NCBI GenBank assembly: GCA_028023455.1
Contig: JAQFVV010012402.1
Coordinates: forward strand, 10,520,292 to 10,584,291
Reading direction: 5' to 3'
Source: Epiperipatus broadwayi
Lineage: Eukaryota; Onychophora; Udeonychophora; Euonychophora; Peripatidae
Length of the DNA: 64,000 bases
Part shown: in pieces, positions 1 to 12,655 of the stretch
How positions within the stretch are numbered: the stretch's first letter is position 1
Layout: each line of letters starts with the position of its first letter
Program-made: the position numbers and the translations under genes
The notes under the pieces: generated by a model
The model's database searches: none
Told to the model about the DNA's origin: nothing
Seen by the model: the letters and a program-made list of their open reading frames with translations, nothing else

Positions 1-2178
1 CTTAATATAATAAAAATTATTATATTGAAATAATTTAAACGCTGGTCGTTTATAAATAAAGAAGCTTATTCTTACCTGGATATTTTGTTAAGAAATGCGC
101 AAGTAATATGTGGACGTCCAAGTCAATTTAAAACAATTAAATATAAATTTTTATAAACTATAGACTAAATTAAAATAATAACTTTTGAATAATATTTTAA
201 AAAAACTAAATCAGGATTCAATAAACTATTTTGATTTTATTTTTGTTTTCCTTGTGGGACTTATTTTAAAAAGAAAAACGATTTCATTTTTCATAAACTT
301 TTAAAAAAAACACGTGATGGACCGGAAACAGGAAATGGTGTTCTAGTGAATGTGTGCCTAGGATTAAAGAACTTTATGGTGAAAAGGAGACATCGCTGGA
401 GTTATGTAATATGAATTCTGTTTTATTTATCTAACATAAAATTTAAATATTATTAATCTATTAAAATAAGATAGGTACATTTCTTTAAATAATAACTAAA
501 AATAATATAATGATTAATTGCATAAGTTTATTTTATATTTAATACAATACATAATATTTTAAAGAATGATCATGAGTGTAAATGTGAATTATTTTTATGA
601 AGCTGTAATTCCGAAGAATATTGGAAGATGGACTGTACATTAAATCATTATTGATGGTAAAAATTGTATAATAATAATAATTTTGATGTATTTAATATGT
701 TTTCTTTAGATCAACCAAATGATATGTTATTGTTGAATGGATGTATGAATATTTTAAAAATACACACACATTATATTGGCAGTAACAGTTTTATTTAAAT
801 ATGCATAATTTGAATTTATGATATAAATATGATACAACATTACATAAGAAGCTTAGAAATAATTATATGATTCTTTCGTAAATAAATTTTGATTTTTATT
901 TTATTATTATTATGTTGGAGTATTAGAATTATATTTATTATTCATACAAGTAATTATTTTATTTCAAGTTAGGAAGAGATCTCAAAGTCTATATTTTATT
1001 TTTATTTTATTGGATAAATTAAGTTAAGTTTTATGTAGAAGTTTATGTTTGAATTAAAGGTTTACTGAATATAGATGACGTAGTATAAATAGTTTGGATA
1101 ATTAGTATTTATTTAAAGTTGAAGGTTGTTTTCCCGGAATTTTAAATAAGTTTTAGAGGATATTTTGTAGATAAAAGTTTATTAAGAAGGAGTAGAATAA
1201 CACATAAAGTAAAGTAATAATTTCACACAGAAAAGAATCATAAAATTTATCTAATATAGTGCTTTATGAATTTGAAATTGATGAATAATTTAAATATTAT
1301 TATTTTAACAGTACATATATGTAATGCATATTTAACAAAACATGTAGCATGAATTGCAATAAGTGAAATATAAAATTATAATCAATTCTTTGTTATTACA
1401 TTATAAGGATACATTAGTTTCTATATTATGCTATTAAATTAATGCTGATAGTAAAGTAAACACATACTAGTACATGATGAAATAAATAACAGTAATACTT
1501 AAGTGATGTAGCAATTTAATTAGCAAAGTTTAATTGTTTACATATGCTACATAAATATTGTTTACATAAATTTTTCTGTGTAATAATTGAAGTTCACTAA
1601 TATTTATTTAAAGTATAAGTTTTGAAAACATACTTCAATGTTATTAGTACAGCATTTTAAAGAATGTATAATTACTTATTAGGAGTATGAATTAATAACA
1701 GTGTAAACATATTGTATTATTATTTTCTTATTTATTTTCTTTGTTTTCCTAATTTTGAACTGTAAATATTGTAAATAAATTCTTAGTTGAAGTTAATGTA
1801 AATAAATTTGTTTAATTCGTTTTAAAAGTGTGTCGAGTTCATTATTTTACACCACAGCATTTGACAACAGATAATTTGAATAAACATAATATTTGCACAA
1901 TATGAATTTATTATTATTTAGAAATAAACACAATATTTTCTTGATATCATTTATAAGAATTGATTGACATTAAAATATTATATTACAATGATTATAAGAT
2001 GGTTATAATGCACAATATAAGAATACAATATTATTTATTGCCACAGATTATTGAATTATAAGATTTTGATCTATTCTAAAATTAAGATACTATATGAAAA
2101 TAAAAGATAGACATGTTATTATTATTTAATGATTGATGATATAATAGGAATAGTTAAGGTTAAGTTATACCCTAAGAG

Positions 2179-2204
2179 TATTATTATTATTATTATTATT
2201 ATTA
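2179..2204. repeat. (ATT)n microsatellite
   Basis: About nine uninterrupted ATT units. The same trinucleotide class forms the tails of the LINEs at 16.8-23.8 kb, but no LINE sequence adjoins this copy. Confidence 0.9.
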
Positions 2205-2710
2205 AAATAAGTTAGGTGTATTTAAGTTTGATATAAAATCCCATATCATACTTATTTACATGAGTTATCATTACTTTAAGATAATTAGAAGAACCTGAGA
2301 TTATTTAATTATATTTTAAAAATTAAAGGTTAAGATTTATTTATTTTATTATTATTAAAGATAATTTATTTTATTTAAAAGCCATAAGAATGCTGTAGAG
2401 GTAGTAGTAAGTTAATAAGGAGGTGACAGTATTCTTATGCCATTGAGACAATGTCTTGGAAGATATTGACTCAATGTAAATCTACTTATTACTTTGTAAC
2501 TTTACTTCACAGTCTCATGATTTTAATAAATACTTATTTAATTAGTACATACTATAGAATTATATTGATTTTGATAATTAATAATAAATTTAAGTAGAAT
2601 ATGATAGTATAAAAGTAAATTAAAGATAGATATGCAAATTTTAATTAAGCATTATAATTTAATTGAGCTAGTCTTATTTCAAACTATATTATACATCGAG
2701 AAGTAAGGGT

Positions 2711-2713
<3 letters not shown>

Positions 2714-2747
<34 letters not shown>

Positions 2748-2765
2748 CTTGTATATATATATATA
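2714..2765. repeat. (TA)n microsatellite, interrupted
   Basis: Two TA runs (about 2,714-2,743 and 2,752-2,765) are separated by a short non-repeat interruption. Confidence 0.9.
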
Positions 2766-3649
2766 CACCATGAATCAAATGCTATTCCAATTTATATAAT
2801 ATCAATAATTCTGCGCTTCTATGCTTGTTAGAGAAGTTTCATTTGTTAATGTTTATTTATGCTTAGTGCTTTCAAAGCTCCTAGGCCACATATTCACAGC
2901 TGAGTGCAGTTGATAGTAATGAGGGAAAGTATTGTAATTTATGTTATTTAGTTAGCTACTGATTGTGTCATAGGTTTTGGCAATTTATATAACCCAATCA
3001 CATCTAATTAGGAATAAAACCTTTCCTTACTGAGTCTATTCACTAATAATAACATTTACCTTTACTATCATCACCATTCTTTAAGCCTTATGGTACTTAA
3101 GGTATTTAAAATAATAAATAAAATTGGGATGATTTTCTAAGATCCTAGTCAGCTTATTGACCTACAGGAGCTGAGATCCTGGAAATAAGATGTCCCCTGC
3201 TGGTTTTTTTCTGGTGTTTCACTATTGTGTAACAGTTGCCTTAAAGACAACAAAGAAGATCCCATTTTGCCTCACAGTTTTTATACTTTTAGTCTTTTTG
3301 TTTTCTGGAGTAATTAAATCCATTGAAAAAAAATTTGAGTGGTGAGAGTATTATCAGTTTAATCTTGCCTCTACATATTTAATTAGTATTTTAACTCATA
3401 TTAATTAAATATTTGATAATAATTACTGTACACAATATGTTTTACTTAAATATTTTACATTAAAGCAATTCATTTAATCTTATCCCAGTTATTTATTATT
3501 TATCTATTTTATTTATTTCTGCTCGGTAAATTAATTTCATAACTTTAACTTATTAAAATACATATATTTAGGCAGATTAATAAAAAATTTTATTTCTTTT
3601 AGTTTTACAGTTAACTGATCTCAATTGATAAAGAAAAAAGAAAATAGAT

Positions 3650-4085
3650 AAAGTAAGTTGTTTCCACAAGGCTGCAATACATTGTGCTTCATCAGATTTA
3701 TTTAAACTACCTGATCTTTTTAAGATTTCCATAGATTCTGTCATGGTTTTCAAATTATATTTTTCCAAATTAGCAAGTATTTTAAAATTTTCAAAATTAT
3801 GTGTATAACATATTACTAAAAATATGAAGAAATGCTGATATATTTACATTTTGATTGAAGGCATTTTATGCTCTTTAATTCTGACATTAATTCATCTATT
3901 GGAATGACCTACATAATTTCTTGAGCACTTTGAACATGGAATTTCATATGCACCTTGATATTGAAAAGTACTTGGGCTTTAGGTTTATTAAAAAATCAAC
4001 TTTTTGGTAGTAAAAAAGTAGTAGATAATTTTCTACTAATATTATCAGTGACTCTTTTAATACAAGGTAAACAACTCTATAACTA
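3650..4085 (-). pseudogene. Penelope-like element, C-terminal GIY-YIG part (decayed)
   Basis: Read on the minus strand, three consecutive pieces in shifting frames match the order seen at the end of Penelope-like retroelement proteins. At about 4,065-4,005 is a stretch reading RVTDNISRKL, like the segment between reverse transcriptase and endonuclease. At about 3,961-3,850 is GAYEIPCSKCSRNYVGHSNR, followed after a stop by INVRIKEHK, which has the C-x2-C, Y-V-G and R-x-K-E-H layout of the Penelope GIY-YIG nuclease. At about 3,800-3,655 is a tail containing SLNKSDEA, in the place where relatives have an N-x-N-x-D-E-like motif. Several stops and frameshifts break it. The upstream reverse transcriptase could not be recognised. 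The family gives reverse transcription and target nicking; this copy is dead. The assignment rests on motif order by eye. Confidence 0.6.
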
Positions 4086-5046
4086 GTGGAGTTGTCAATT
4101 TTATCATTTTTGCTTCTTAGTACATATCATAAACCTTAAAAACCTAAAGCTAAAATAATCAATAAAATAATGAAAAATTACCCCCAATACATAACTCTTC
4201 CAGACTAGTAAAATAATAAACACTAAAACACAATCAATAGTTTAGATTTTATTTTCTTTGACTAGTTTGGTTCAGTTGTGAATCTGGGGTATTTTTGAAT
4301 ATATATATATATTGAAATAGTATATTCCTTTGGAATATATTTCATTGTTGGGTAGATTAACAAAATGTATAGAATTTTTTTTTATTAATTTAGAAATATG
4401 ATAACATTGATATTTTAAGATATTAAGTCATTATTATTATTTAAAGGCATTACATACTCTTTTTATAAATAAACATTGATTTTATTAAATGACAATTTAA
4501 AAATAAATTCAATTGCTTAATTTAAAAATATTAATTTTAAAGATTTGTTTTAAATATCCTTCAAAATTCATTGTAAATTTATTTATTGTACTATTGGCAA
4601 GTAGCTAAGAATAATTTCCTATCAAAAAAACTGTTTTGATCATGTGAACAAAATTATCATCTAGAATTTAAAAGAAATTATTGGATTTTAAACTCTCAAA
4701 ATGAACTTATAAATAAATAATTTTTATCCCAAGAGTTTGGAACTAAGACTCAAATGGAACATCTACTTTCATATTTTCATCTATCATAAATAGTATTACT
4801 TCATAATCATCAACAGCTTAAAATCATGATTTTTCTATAATGTTTAGGCCTATCTCCTATATTTCAAATGAAGCACTATTATAAAAAGGTACTTTAGTAT
4901 CATTCCTGCCATGACATATTATTCTGGTGATGTTTTTATCTGGTAATATTTATTAATGATACCCATTCATGATATCATGGCAACCATGAATCCTAAAATG
5001 ACTAATTCATGTCCAATAAATTGATCTTTCATTTCCATTTTAAAAG
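4086..5046. other. AT-rich DNA; one isolated arm of a fold-back repeat
   Basis: No gene recognised. The lost 5' part of the Penelope relic could lie here but I could not read it. At about 4,905-4,935 the sequence 'gccatgacatattattc' and its continuation match one arm of the inverted repeat at 6,421-6,608. Confidence 0.4.
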
Positions 5047-5656
5047 ATATGTAAATGAGATATTTATTTTATATAGCATGATGTATATGAATTGTAATAA
5101 ATTAAAGATCAGCATTTCAATCTAATGTACATGCATTTTATGAATCTTAATAATAAATGAATACTTTCATTTCCAACACAAGATAAAGTCTTTGTGAAAG
5201 AATAGAATGAATCCACCTATTCTTTCAACCCAAATGCTTAAGTATGGGCAAATCTTAAGTACTGTAAATGAAAGTGTAAAGATAAACCAATCACTTTAAA
5301 TTACTTTTTACTGTCTTAATGAATGACACCTGTGAAAATTTCTATAATTTACAATACATCATTCTTAAATGAAACTAAACATATGTAAATGAGATATTTA
5401 TTTTATATAGCATGATGTATATGAATTGTAATAAACTAAAGATCAGAATTTCAAGCTAATGTATATGCACTTTATGAATCTTAATAATAAATTAATACTT
5501 TCATTTCCAACACAAGATAAAGAATAGGTGGATTCATTCTATTCTTTTGCAAAGACTTTATCTTGTGTTGGAAATGAAAGTATTCATTTATTATTAAGAT
5601 TCATAAAGCACATGTACATTAGCTTGAAATGCTGATCTTTAGTTTATTTTAAAAGA
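5047..5656. repeat. Compound repeat: two direct copies and one inverted copy
   Basis: A unit of about 140-180 bp appears at 5,047-5,227 and again in the same direction at 5,381-5,521, beginning 'atatgtaaatgagatatt' each time. It is followed at once by an inverted copy at about 5,521-5,650, so 5,425-5,521 and 5,557-5,646 can form a long hairpin with a short loop. There is no coding potential. It resembles a fold-back or MITE-type element that has duplicated; terminal site duplications were not resolved. Confidence 0.8.
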
Positions 5657-6012
5657 TATTAAATTGTTCACTCTGCCATAGTGCCTTTTTTGCCTCCCAC
5701 AATATAATACAACTCTTGCATTATTTGTAATTAGTGCAGTTTATATTTAAAAATACATTTACTTTATATATTTGTAGTTTGTTTGTGTTTTTGTTAAAGC
5801 TATATTTTTTTAAATATTTAAAATATAATGTTAAACTTGTAGCAAATATATCACATTATTGGTAAGTAATTTTTATTGTTATTTAAAAGTATAGCTGTAA
5901 AAGTTGTTGCACTTGTGTATGTGCTTTTTTTTTTGCTAAACTTTATATACATTTACAGTTAAAAGTTATATTTGTGGGTTTTTCATTAAAAAGATACCTA
6001 AAATATAAGGTT

Positions 6013-6123
6013 AATCTTACAGTTCACCATTTTTAGATAAAAGGTAAAACTTTGTCTTACAATTCACAATTATTTTAGGTTAAAAAAAAAGAAATTTAAA
6101 ACTTTGTTACAACTCACCATTTA
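6013..6123. repeat. Short degenerate tandem repeat, about 45-50 bp units
   Basis: Three successive units share 'ttacarttcac' followed by A/T-rich sequence and 'aaactttgt'. They differ by substitutions and an A-tract expansion. Confidence 0.5.
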
Positions 6124-6420
6124 AAGAATGAATCAGATGGTTTTTTTTTTCATATTTCTCCCTTTGTCCATAATGAATATATATCTCCATCATTGGAAAG
6201 AACCTGTTTTTATTTAGATTTGAAGCTTGCTACTAAATGTGGAATATGGTGGAGCAAAGCACTATAGCATGTCAGGAGGGGAAAAGGTAGCATTGATGAC
6301 ATGTAGATTTATACTAGGCATAACTCTCATAAGTACCTGTTTTATTTAGTTTCATAATATCTTTATTTCCTTTTTTCATAATGAATATATGTTTCCATTT
6401 TTTTTAAAATTTGAATGCTA

Positions 6421-6608
6421 ATATTACTTGTGCTATGGCATATTACTCCTGGTGACATATTATTTTAAGTTTGTGACATGTTTAAAATAATCCCACTACA
6501 GGATTTGCAGACAAAGTTTGTCCACACATTTATTGGAGATGCTATATTAAACATATTGAAAACTTAGTGTAATATGTCATCGGAATAATATGTCATAGCA
6601 GAAATAAT
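6421..6608. repeat. Fold-back (MITE-like) element
   Basis: Arms of about 40 bp lie at 6,424-6,462 and 6,567-6,608 in inverted orientation. Both contain the core 'gctatgacatatta' or a close variant. The spacer of about 100 bp has no ORF. A single related arm lies at 4,905-4,935, so this is probably a dispersed family. Confidence 0.7.
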
Positions 6609-6843
6609 ACCAAAGAAATCAATCATCTGCTATATCTTAAATTTGAAATATATTAATATTTTCTTTTGGTAAATAAGTTAAAAGTACAAAACAATCTATA
6701 ACTATTTATTTAATATTTTTTTAAATTTATAATAAACTGTTTTTCCATATTAATATTATGCCAATATTAATTATTTATAAATTATCAATTCTTAAATATT
6801 GGATCAACCACTGTGTATATGTCAAAGCTATATGCAAGTACTA

Positions 6844-6950
6844 TTTTTTTTTTCTTATATGTCATAGCATCAGCCTGGAAGTGAACCTGCTAACCTGGGA
6901 CAACTGCTTGTAAAGCAGCTGTCATTGACCTCTCAACCACCAATGTTTAA
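6844..6950 (-). repeat. tRNA-derived SINE (copy 1)
   Basis: On the minus strand it begins 'cattggtggttgagaggtc', which holds an A-box-like TRGYNNANNNG site, and continues through a B-box-like site, 'gatgctatgaca' and an A-rich tail (read as poly-T at 6,844-6,853). Five other copies of the same layout occur in the window. The tRNA-like head suggests RNA polymerase III transcription; no folded functional tRNA is claimed. Confidence 0.8.
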
Positions 6951-7393
6951 GTACTATTTTTAAAACATTTTAAATATAATGTTGAAAGATATTAGTTGTA
7001 ATAAATGATAGTTTATTTTTATTTATAGATGTCATATTTCAATATAGATTATGAAATATATAATCAGTGTTAGTTAACAATATTTTAAATAATGGTTGTT
7101 TAAATGGTAATAAATATTTATTTTATATATATAGGATTAAACTGATGCTGTATGTATTGGGAACTGAGATATTATTGATATGTTTAGCTTGATATTATTT
7201 CTTGGTTCTAGTTATAAATTCCTATGGCTTCATTTTGTAATGACTTCGTTTTTGTAGTAAATACTTTCTTAAGCATGGGTAATGTTTATATATTTATAAA
7301 TAATATGACAATAATGAAGAATTAATATTTAAATATTTTATATATGAAGTTTTCAGAATAGTTATTGTTTTTATGCCATTACATAGAATATTA

Positions 7394-7716
7394 TAATAAC
7401 GTGAAAGCTAAAACCTTCAACAGATATGCCTTAAACATGCTAACGTGACAGCCAATAAGATGGAATAATGACATCACATGGACCTCTCAATTATGCCTTA
7501 AACATGCTAACATGACAGCCAATAATGATAGTTCTGACTTGTGTTTGAGAATTGAGAGGTCCATGTGATGTCATTATTCCATCTTATTGGCTATCACATT
7601 AGCATGTTTAAGGCGTAATTGAGAGGTCCATGTTATGTCATTATTCCATCTTATTGGCTGTCACGTTAGCATGTTTAAGGCGTATTTGTTGAAGGCTTTG
7701 GCTTTCACGTTATTAC
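7394..7716. repeat. Large compound inverted repeat (fold-back element)
   Basis: The ends are inverted copies of 'ataacgtgaaagc', and the arms continue inward for more than 100 bp. Inside, a unit with 'ccttaaacatgctaac' and 'agccaataagatggaataat' occurs one and a half times in one direction and twice in the other. The layout is outer TIR, direct duplication, short centre, inverted duplication, outer TIR. There is no ORF. The flanks 'aatattat' and 'tacaatatta' hint at AT-rich target sequence. Confidence 0.85.
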
Positions 7717-9649
7717 AATATTATCTGTTTATGCTTAATAAATTTTATATATTTAAAATATTATAGCAAAGGGTTGGGCTATATACAACAGACATTTTAA
7801 TCATTGCATAATTTTATAGTTCTGAATATATTGTTTATTATATTACTAGGTATTGAGATCAAAGATGGTTTGTTTTTTAATGTCTCATATTGTTGATCAT
7901 ATATGCATTTCTTTATTTTGATGTATTAATTTAGAGATATTGGTAGCTTTTATAATGAAAGTATTACTTTCCTTTTTTTAATTAATTATTTTGTTTGATA
8001 ATAAATTATTTTGTTTGTTTTATTACTGACTAATATTTGAATTATAACATATTGATATGCCAAATTAATAGGTGTCCAAATGTAATTCATGCTGGGTAAC
8101 CTTGTCTTTTTACTTCAAGATTTATTATTAATTAGAAGAGTTTTATTTTATAATTTATAGTTTCCCAACATTTTTATGTAATTGTGACTTTACTAGTAAT
8201 CTTAACTTCTTTTTTTGGTATTTTTAAAAATATTTAACAATATTAAATTACAATTTATTGGAAAAAAGTCTAGATTTATTATCTAGTGACGTCTTCTAGT
8301 AAAATTAAGTATGAACGATTTAAAAGAGTTCTTGTTGTTTCCTGACCACTACTTATTTTCAAACTAGTGAATTATTTAATGAATGAGATTGTCCTTTAAA
8401 TTAGAACTACTTTATACCAACATAGTAAAATATTCAAATATATTATCCACTTAATTATAAGGTCAACTATTATCTTTAAACAAAGATCTGCATTACATAA
8501 ACATATATATTGCACAAGTCAATGAGAAGCCGTATTATTTTAAAAAAATCTCAAAATTCCATTCATTATTAGTAAATGATCATAAAGCAATCAATTTATT
8601 CCACTCATGCAACAGGCATATCAAATTTTGGTAATTTACTAGAATCATTGCTGACAATAGCGATGATGTATTAGTATACCATCCATTTTTTTTACATACT
8701 AATAATGCTATTACATTATATTTACATGCGCACACAAGTTTAAGACTAACTTAATATCATTTTAAGATGCAATCATTTTAAATTTTGAATCTATACATTA
8801 AAGAATGATTAAGTCAGCATGGACTTATTTATAAGTTAAGCAAAATGTTTTCCCTGATATTTCATATATTTTTATAAACATGAAAATAAATGTTACAGGA
8901 TTAATACATACTTAATTTTAAGACTTGTGCTTTTAACAATATTTAAATTTGTTAATGTCAGAAATGTTGATTTCTTTATAATAATTCAAATCTTTTTTTA
9001 TCATTTCTTTTACTTATTCTTCATCATCTATCTGTCATAGTAAAGTCCGGTGTAAGTACCAGCATAGTTTGCAATATATGACTAAATTAAGATTATGGAA
9101 ACATTTCCATCTTAATTTCTCCTTTAAAATGAAATAAAAACGATTGTCCTTTAATACAACTGAGCTTTATTTATCTTTCACAGTCCATTCATTTCTATTC
9201 CGTACGCGATCTTTTTTAAATATCATTTTATAATTTTCCAAGCAATCTTTTATTTCAGGAATTCAATTGAATTGTTTTCTTGCAAATTTAAAGGCATTAT
9301 AGAATAACATTCACACTTCAATTACTTCAAAGTTTTTAATTGTGTCATGAAAAATTAGTATTTGCAGATTAATCTTGATTGACTATTATGTAGAGGCCAT
9401 CAGACTTTTTTTTTAAATGTAAAAATGTTTCATATCCAATGTAATGGCCATGAATAATAATGTCTGCTGCTTTGTTTGGTTAATCCAGTAAACCTTTATG
9501 AAAACCTAATCATTAATATTATTAAGTAATTGTAAGTGACTTTTTTCTGTCCTTGTTTATATCTATAGTTTTATGTATAATAGCATTGAGCTATATTTAT
9601 CAAAATATAGATAGGAGCAAACTAAATACACTAATTCAAAGTCCAGTTT
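7717..9649. other. AT-rich DNA, nothing recognised
   Basis: No open frame with family motifs, no tandem array and no inverted repeat of note was found on either strand. Confidence 0.5.
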
Positions 9650-11110
9650 TACCTGGTCCACCCAACCTTGACAATTTGCATCAAACAATTTATTAAGCTC
9701 TTGAAAATCTGAGGTTTCCTGGTGAAAATCAAATATTATGAAATGTCCATTTTCTTTCCATTTCTGCCATTCAGAATGGCTTCAAGTTTCCCAACAATGG
9801 GGAAAATGTTGTATTTCAAGTAGATGTATAGTTTATTCTTAGCATTGATTTTCTGTGGAGGCTAATTGGTAGAATATTATTGAGGATGAGCAATAAATGA
9901 TTAAGTATTTTATATATTTAAACTGAAACAGTTTTTCGTAATAAACAGTGACCAGTATACCATTTGGTCATTCAGGAATTATAGAATGTATTATTGCAGT
10001 ATATGATTTGTTTCAAAGCTTATTTCTTAAAAGATATTTCAAATTTCATTAATATGGATATGATGGTGGCATAAAATTTGCAGCAGTTACTCTACTTTTT
10101 AAAATCCATAATGTCCATAATAACAATGGATGGATATTTTTTTCTGTATGGCTAATAGTACTATAATCATATGTTTATCATCTTCTTGAATTTGATACAT
10201 TAATAATTCATTTTGAAATTTGGATGCTATCTTATAGATGTTCTTCTTCCAAATCTGGATATCTTCAATGGTATTCACTATTATTTGGCTACTAAACTGA
10301 TTGTCTACTTTTCTTCAGATTTTCTCTATTCCTAAATCAATGTTTTCTCCTTATGCTACACCAGTATATTGATGATAATTGTCTCTATTTTCTTCCTTCT
10401 TTTATTTTATCTTACTTAGAGTTTCAATATTTCCTTTAACTTTCTATTCTGTTTTTGCAATGGTTACCCTGGTTATTTAAAGTACACTGTTTATTTTTAA
10501 TTAACACTGCATTTTTCTGTGCTATCTCTTCTGTTTTCCAATAATCTCTTCTTTAAACCTTTTACTTATGACTTTTTCTATTCTTATTTTTTATTTACTT
10601 TATAATTTCCTACTTACATTCCTTCATTTACTTATCCATTTCTTGTATCATTTTCTGATTTTCATTTATTTCTTGCATTATGTTCTGATCCTCAGCTTTG
10701 TTCTCATTTATCTTTTTATTCATTTGATTAATTTGGCTTTGTTCTCATCTGTCTTTACATTTATATCTTGAATTATCTTCTCATTATTATCTTTGTTTTC
10801 ATATTCACTTTTTATCAAACTATGAATTTATTTATTTAATTTCAACTTTCTTTATTAATTTTTGCATTCCTTTCTTAAATCTTCTCTTCATTAATAACTT
10901 TGTTTTCGTTCATATTTTCATTCATTTATTAAATTCCAACTTTGTTCTTATTTATTTTTTAAATTCATTTGTTGTTGTTTCTTGTATCAGCTTTTCATTT
11001 TTTTTATTAATGGTAATAGCTGTTCAATAATACTGCCACTAAGTTATCCTCTATTATAGCTGTCCTGTTTGGTATCTCATTTTCTTTGAAGTTTCTAGCT
11101 TTTCTGAGGC
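9650..11110 (-). pseudogene. Decayed coiled-coil gag-like coding relic
   Basis: The plus strand is unusually C/T-rich between about 10,200 and 11,100. The minus strand there reads as heptad-like, N/E/K/Q-rich peptide in shifting frames: about 10,800-10,730 gives ENKDNNEKIIQDINVKTDEN, and 10,735-10,632 gives a run including INENKAEDQN, MQEINENQKM and IQEMDK before a stop. Repeated Asn-Glu-Asn coiled coils of this sort are common at the N-terminus of gag proteins of invertebrate LTR retrotransposons, and the intact ORF at 52,686 has a comparable segment. Downstream on the minus strand (to about 9,650) codon-like pieces continue but I could not assign them. Many stops and frameshifts are present. 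No flanking LTRs were found. Confidence 0.4.
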
Positions 11111-11411
11111 TCATTTCTATTTTAGATCTTTATTATTTATAATGATTGTTTATTTTATTTTACATCATCACTTTATTTTTAATCAAAATTATTTTTTATT
11201 TCTTTATTTTCAACATTTTATTAAATATGAATTGCCTTCTCCTTCCTTTCATGGAAATTTTTCTCATCCTTTCAACATCCAAGGCTTTACTTTTTAAAAC
11301 ACTATTCAGTCTATCATTTCAACCTGCCTATTTGTTATTTTTAATTCTATTAAACTAATTCACAATTAATCTTAATTACATTTAAATAATATTATTTTTC
11401 TTCTAAAGTGA

Positions 11412-11520
11412 TTTAGTCAAGCATTGGTGGTTGAGAGGTCAGCGACAGCTGCTTTACAAGCAGTTGTCCTGGGTTAGCAGGTTCGCTTCCCGGCTGATGC
11501 TATGACACATGGGAAAAAAG
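11412..11520 (+). repeat. tRNA-derived SINE (copy 2)
   Basis: An A-box match TGGTTGAGAGG lies at 11,428-11,438 and a B-box-like GGTTCGCTTCC at 11,480-11,490. They are followed by 'ggctgatgctatgacaca' and a short A-run. The 'gctttacaagc' segment sits where an anticodon arm would be. This is the cleanest copy for the promoter boxes. Confidence 0.85.
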
Positions 11521-12039
11521 TGATTTTATTTATGATCTAAATTTAATATAGCAATATAATTTACCTAAAAAAACACTATGATGCACACAATACACACATG
11601 CAAGTATTGGACAAGCCTGTATATGTGTTGTTGTGCCATTTCATGTATCTGGAAGGTTATTTAAGAGTTAGATGCTCTTGTTCAGCATTTATTTATGTAC
11701 CAAGTAATGATGGTAGAGTAAAATACAGGTTTCCATACTTTCATAGGATCTAATTTAGATGTCTCATGACTAAAACTACTATATATAGATGTGTGTAAGT
11801 GTGCTCATGTGAAGTATGTTATATTTTTATGTTAAGTTTTTAATTTCTTGCAAATGCAGCCTTGGTTGTGATAAAAAATCATTACTATCATTTCTTAGAT
11901 AAACTGACTTCTCTAATCCTAAGTATCATTCCAAAACTATTCCTTTCTGACATTCTTTGGTGTTATCTAACATAGTCACTTGAGCACAACTTGAATTATA
12001 ATGACCAAACATTGTTGGTATAATTAACTGGAAAATCTA

Positions 12040-12655
12040 CACACATACACTGGTCTAAACCCCCCTTCCCCAATTACTAAGGAAAGTAAGTATGGTTAAT
12101 TATTAAGGAAAGTCAGAATGGTTAATTATGCTATTAAACTTTCTTCATTGTCTGTTAAGTAGAGTTACAACATGATTTCAGAATGGAAATCAAAATGTAG
12201 TTTATGTAAATATTTATAATGAAATCAACATGTAGTTTATATGAGTGACCTATTTCTGACATTTTCTAGTTGTCTAAATCAATCTTTAAAGTATAAATTC
12301 CAGACTATGATGACCAAACTTTATGAAATGCATAAGAAATATATAAACTAATGTATAATGTATTTTAAAAATTAATATATTTAAGCAGAAATTTGACTTA
12401 ATAAAAGTTTAATCTTACATATGAGCATAAAAAATATGATTTAATAGAAAACAAATTAAATAAATATGTTAAATATTATTAACTAAAAGACCTATACATA
12501 CACATTGTGCCAGTTTACAAATTACTAAAAAAAGGAAGAATGGCTGAATATGCCATCAAATTTACTTTAATGTCTAGTAAAGGCAAGGTGTGGGTATGTT
12601 CCATCCTGATTTCAAAAGTGAAATGTAGTTTTCACAAGTATTTGTTTAATAATAA
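12040..12655. repeat. Diverged direct repeat, two units
   Basis: Units at about 12,040-12,210 and 12,490-12,655 share the order 'attactaa..aagg', 'aatggyt.aatatgc', 'aaayttwctt.attgtct', 'atgatttc' and 'aaatgtagtttt'. No coding content is seen. The origin is unknown. Confidence 0.5.

Larger units (their letters stand above)
1..3649. other. AT-rich DNA without a recognisable gene
   Basis: All frames are densely interrupted and no family motif was seen on either strand. The stretch holds short A/T runs and two microsatellites, listed separately. The less AT-rich patch around 2,820-3,300 does not read as a known protein in any frame I tried. Confidence 0.6.

Noticed and set aside
10568-11358. 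Two plus-strand hydrophobic frames (67 and 70 codons) that look like membrane proteins
   Set aside because: The Leu/Phe/Ile-rich reading is the complement of a Lys/Glu/Asn-rich coiled-coil relic on the minus strand; no start context or family motif.
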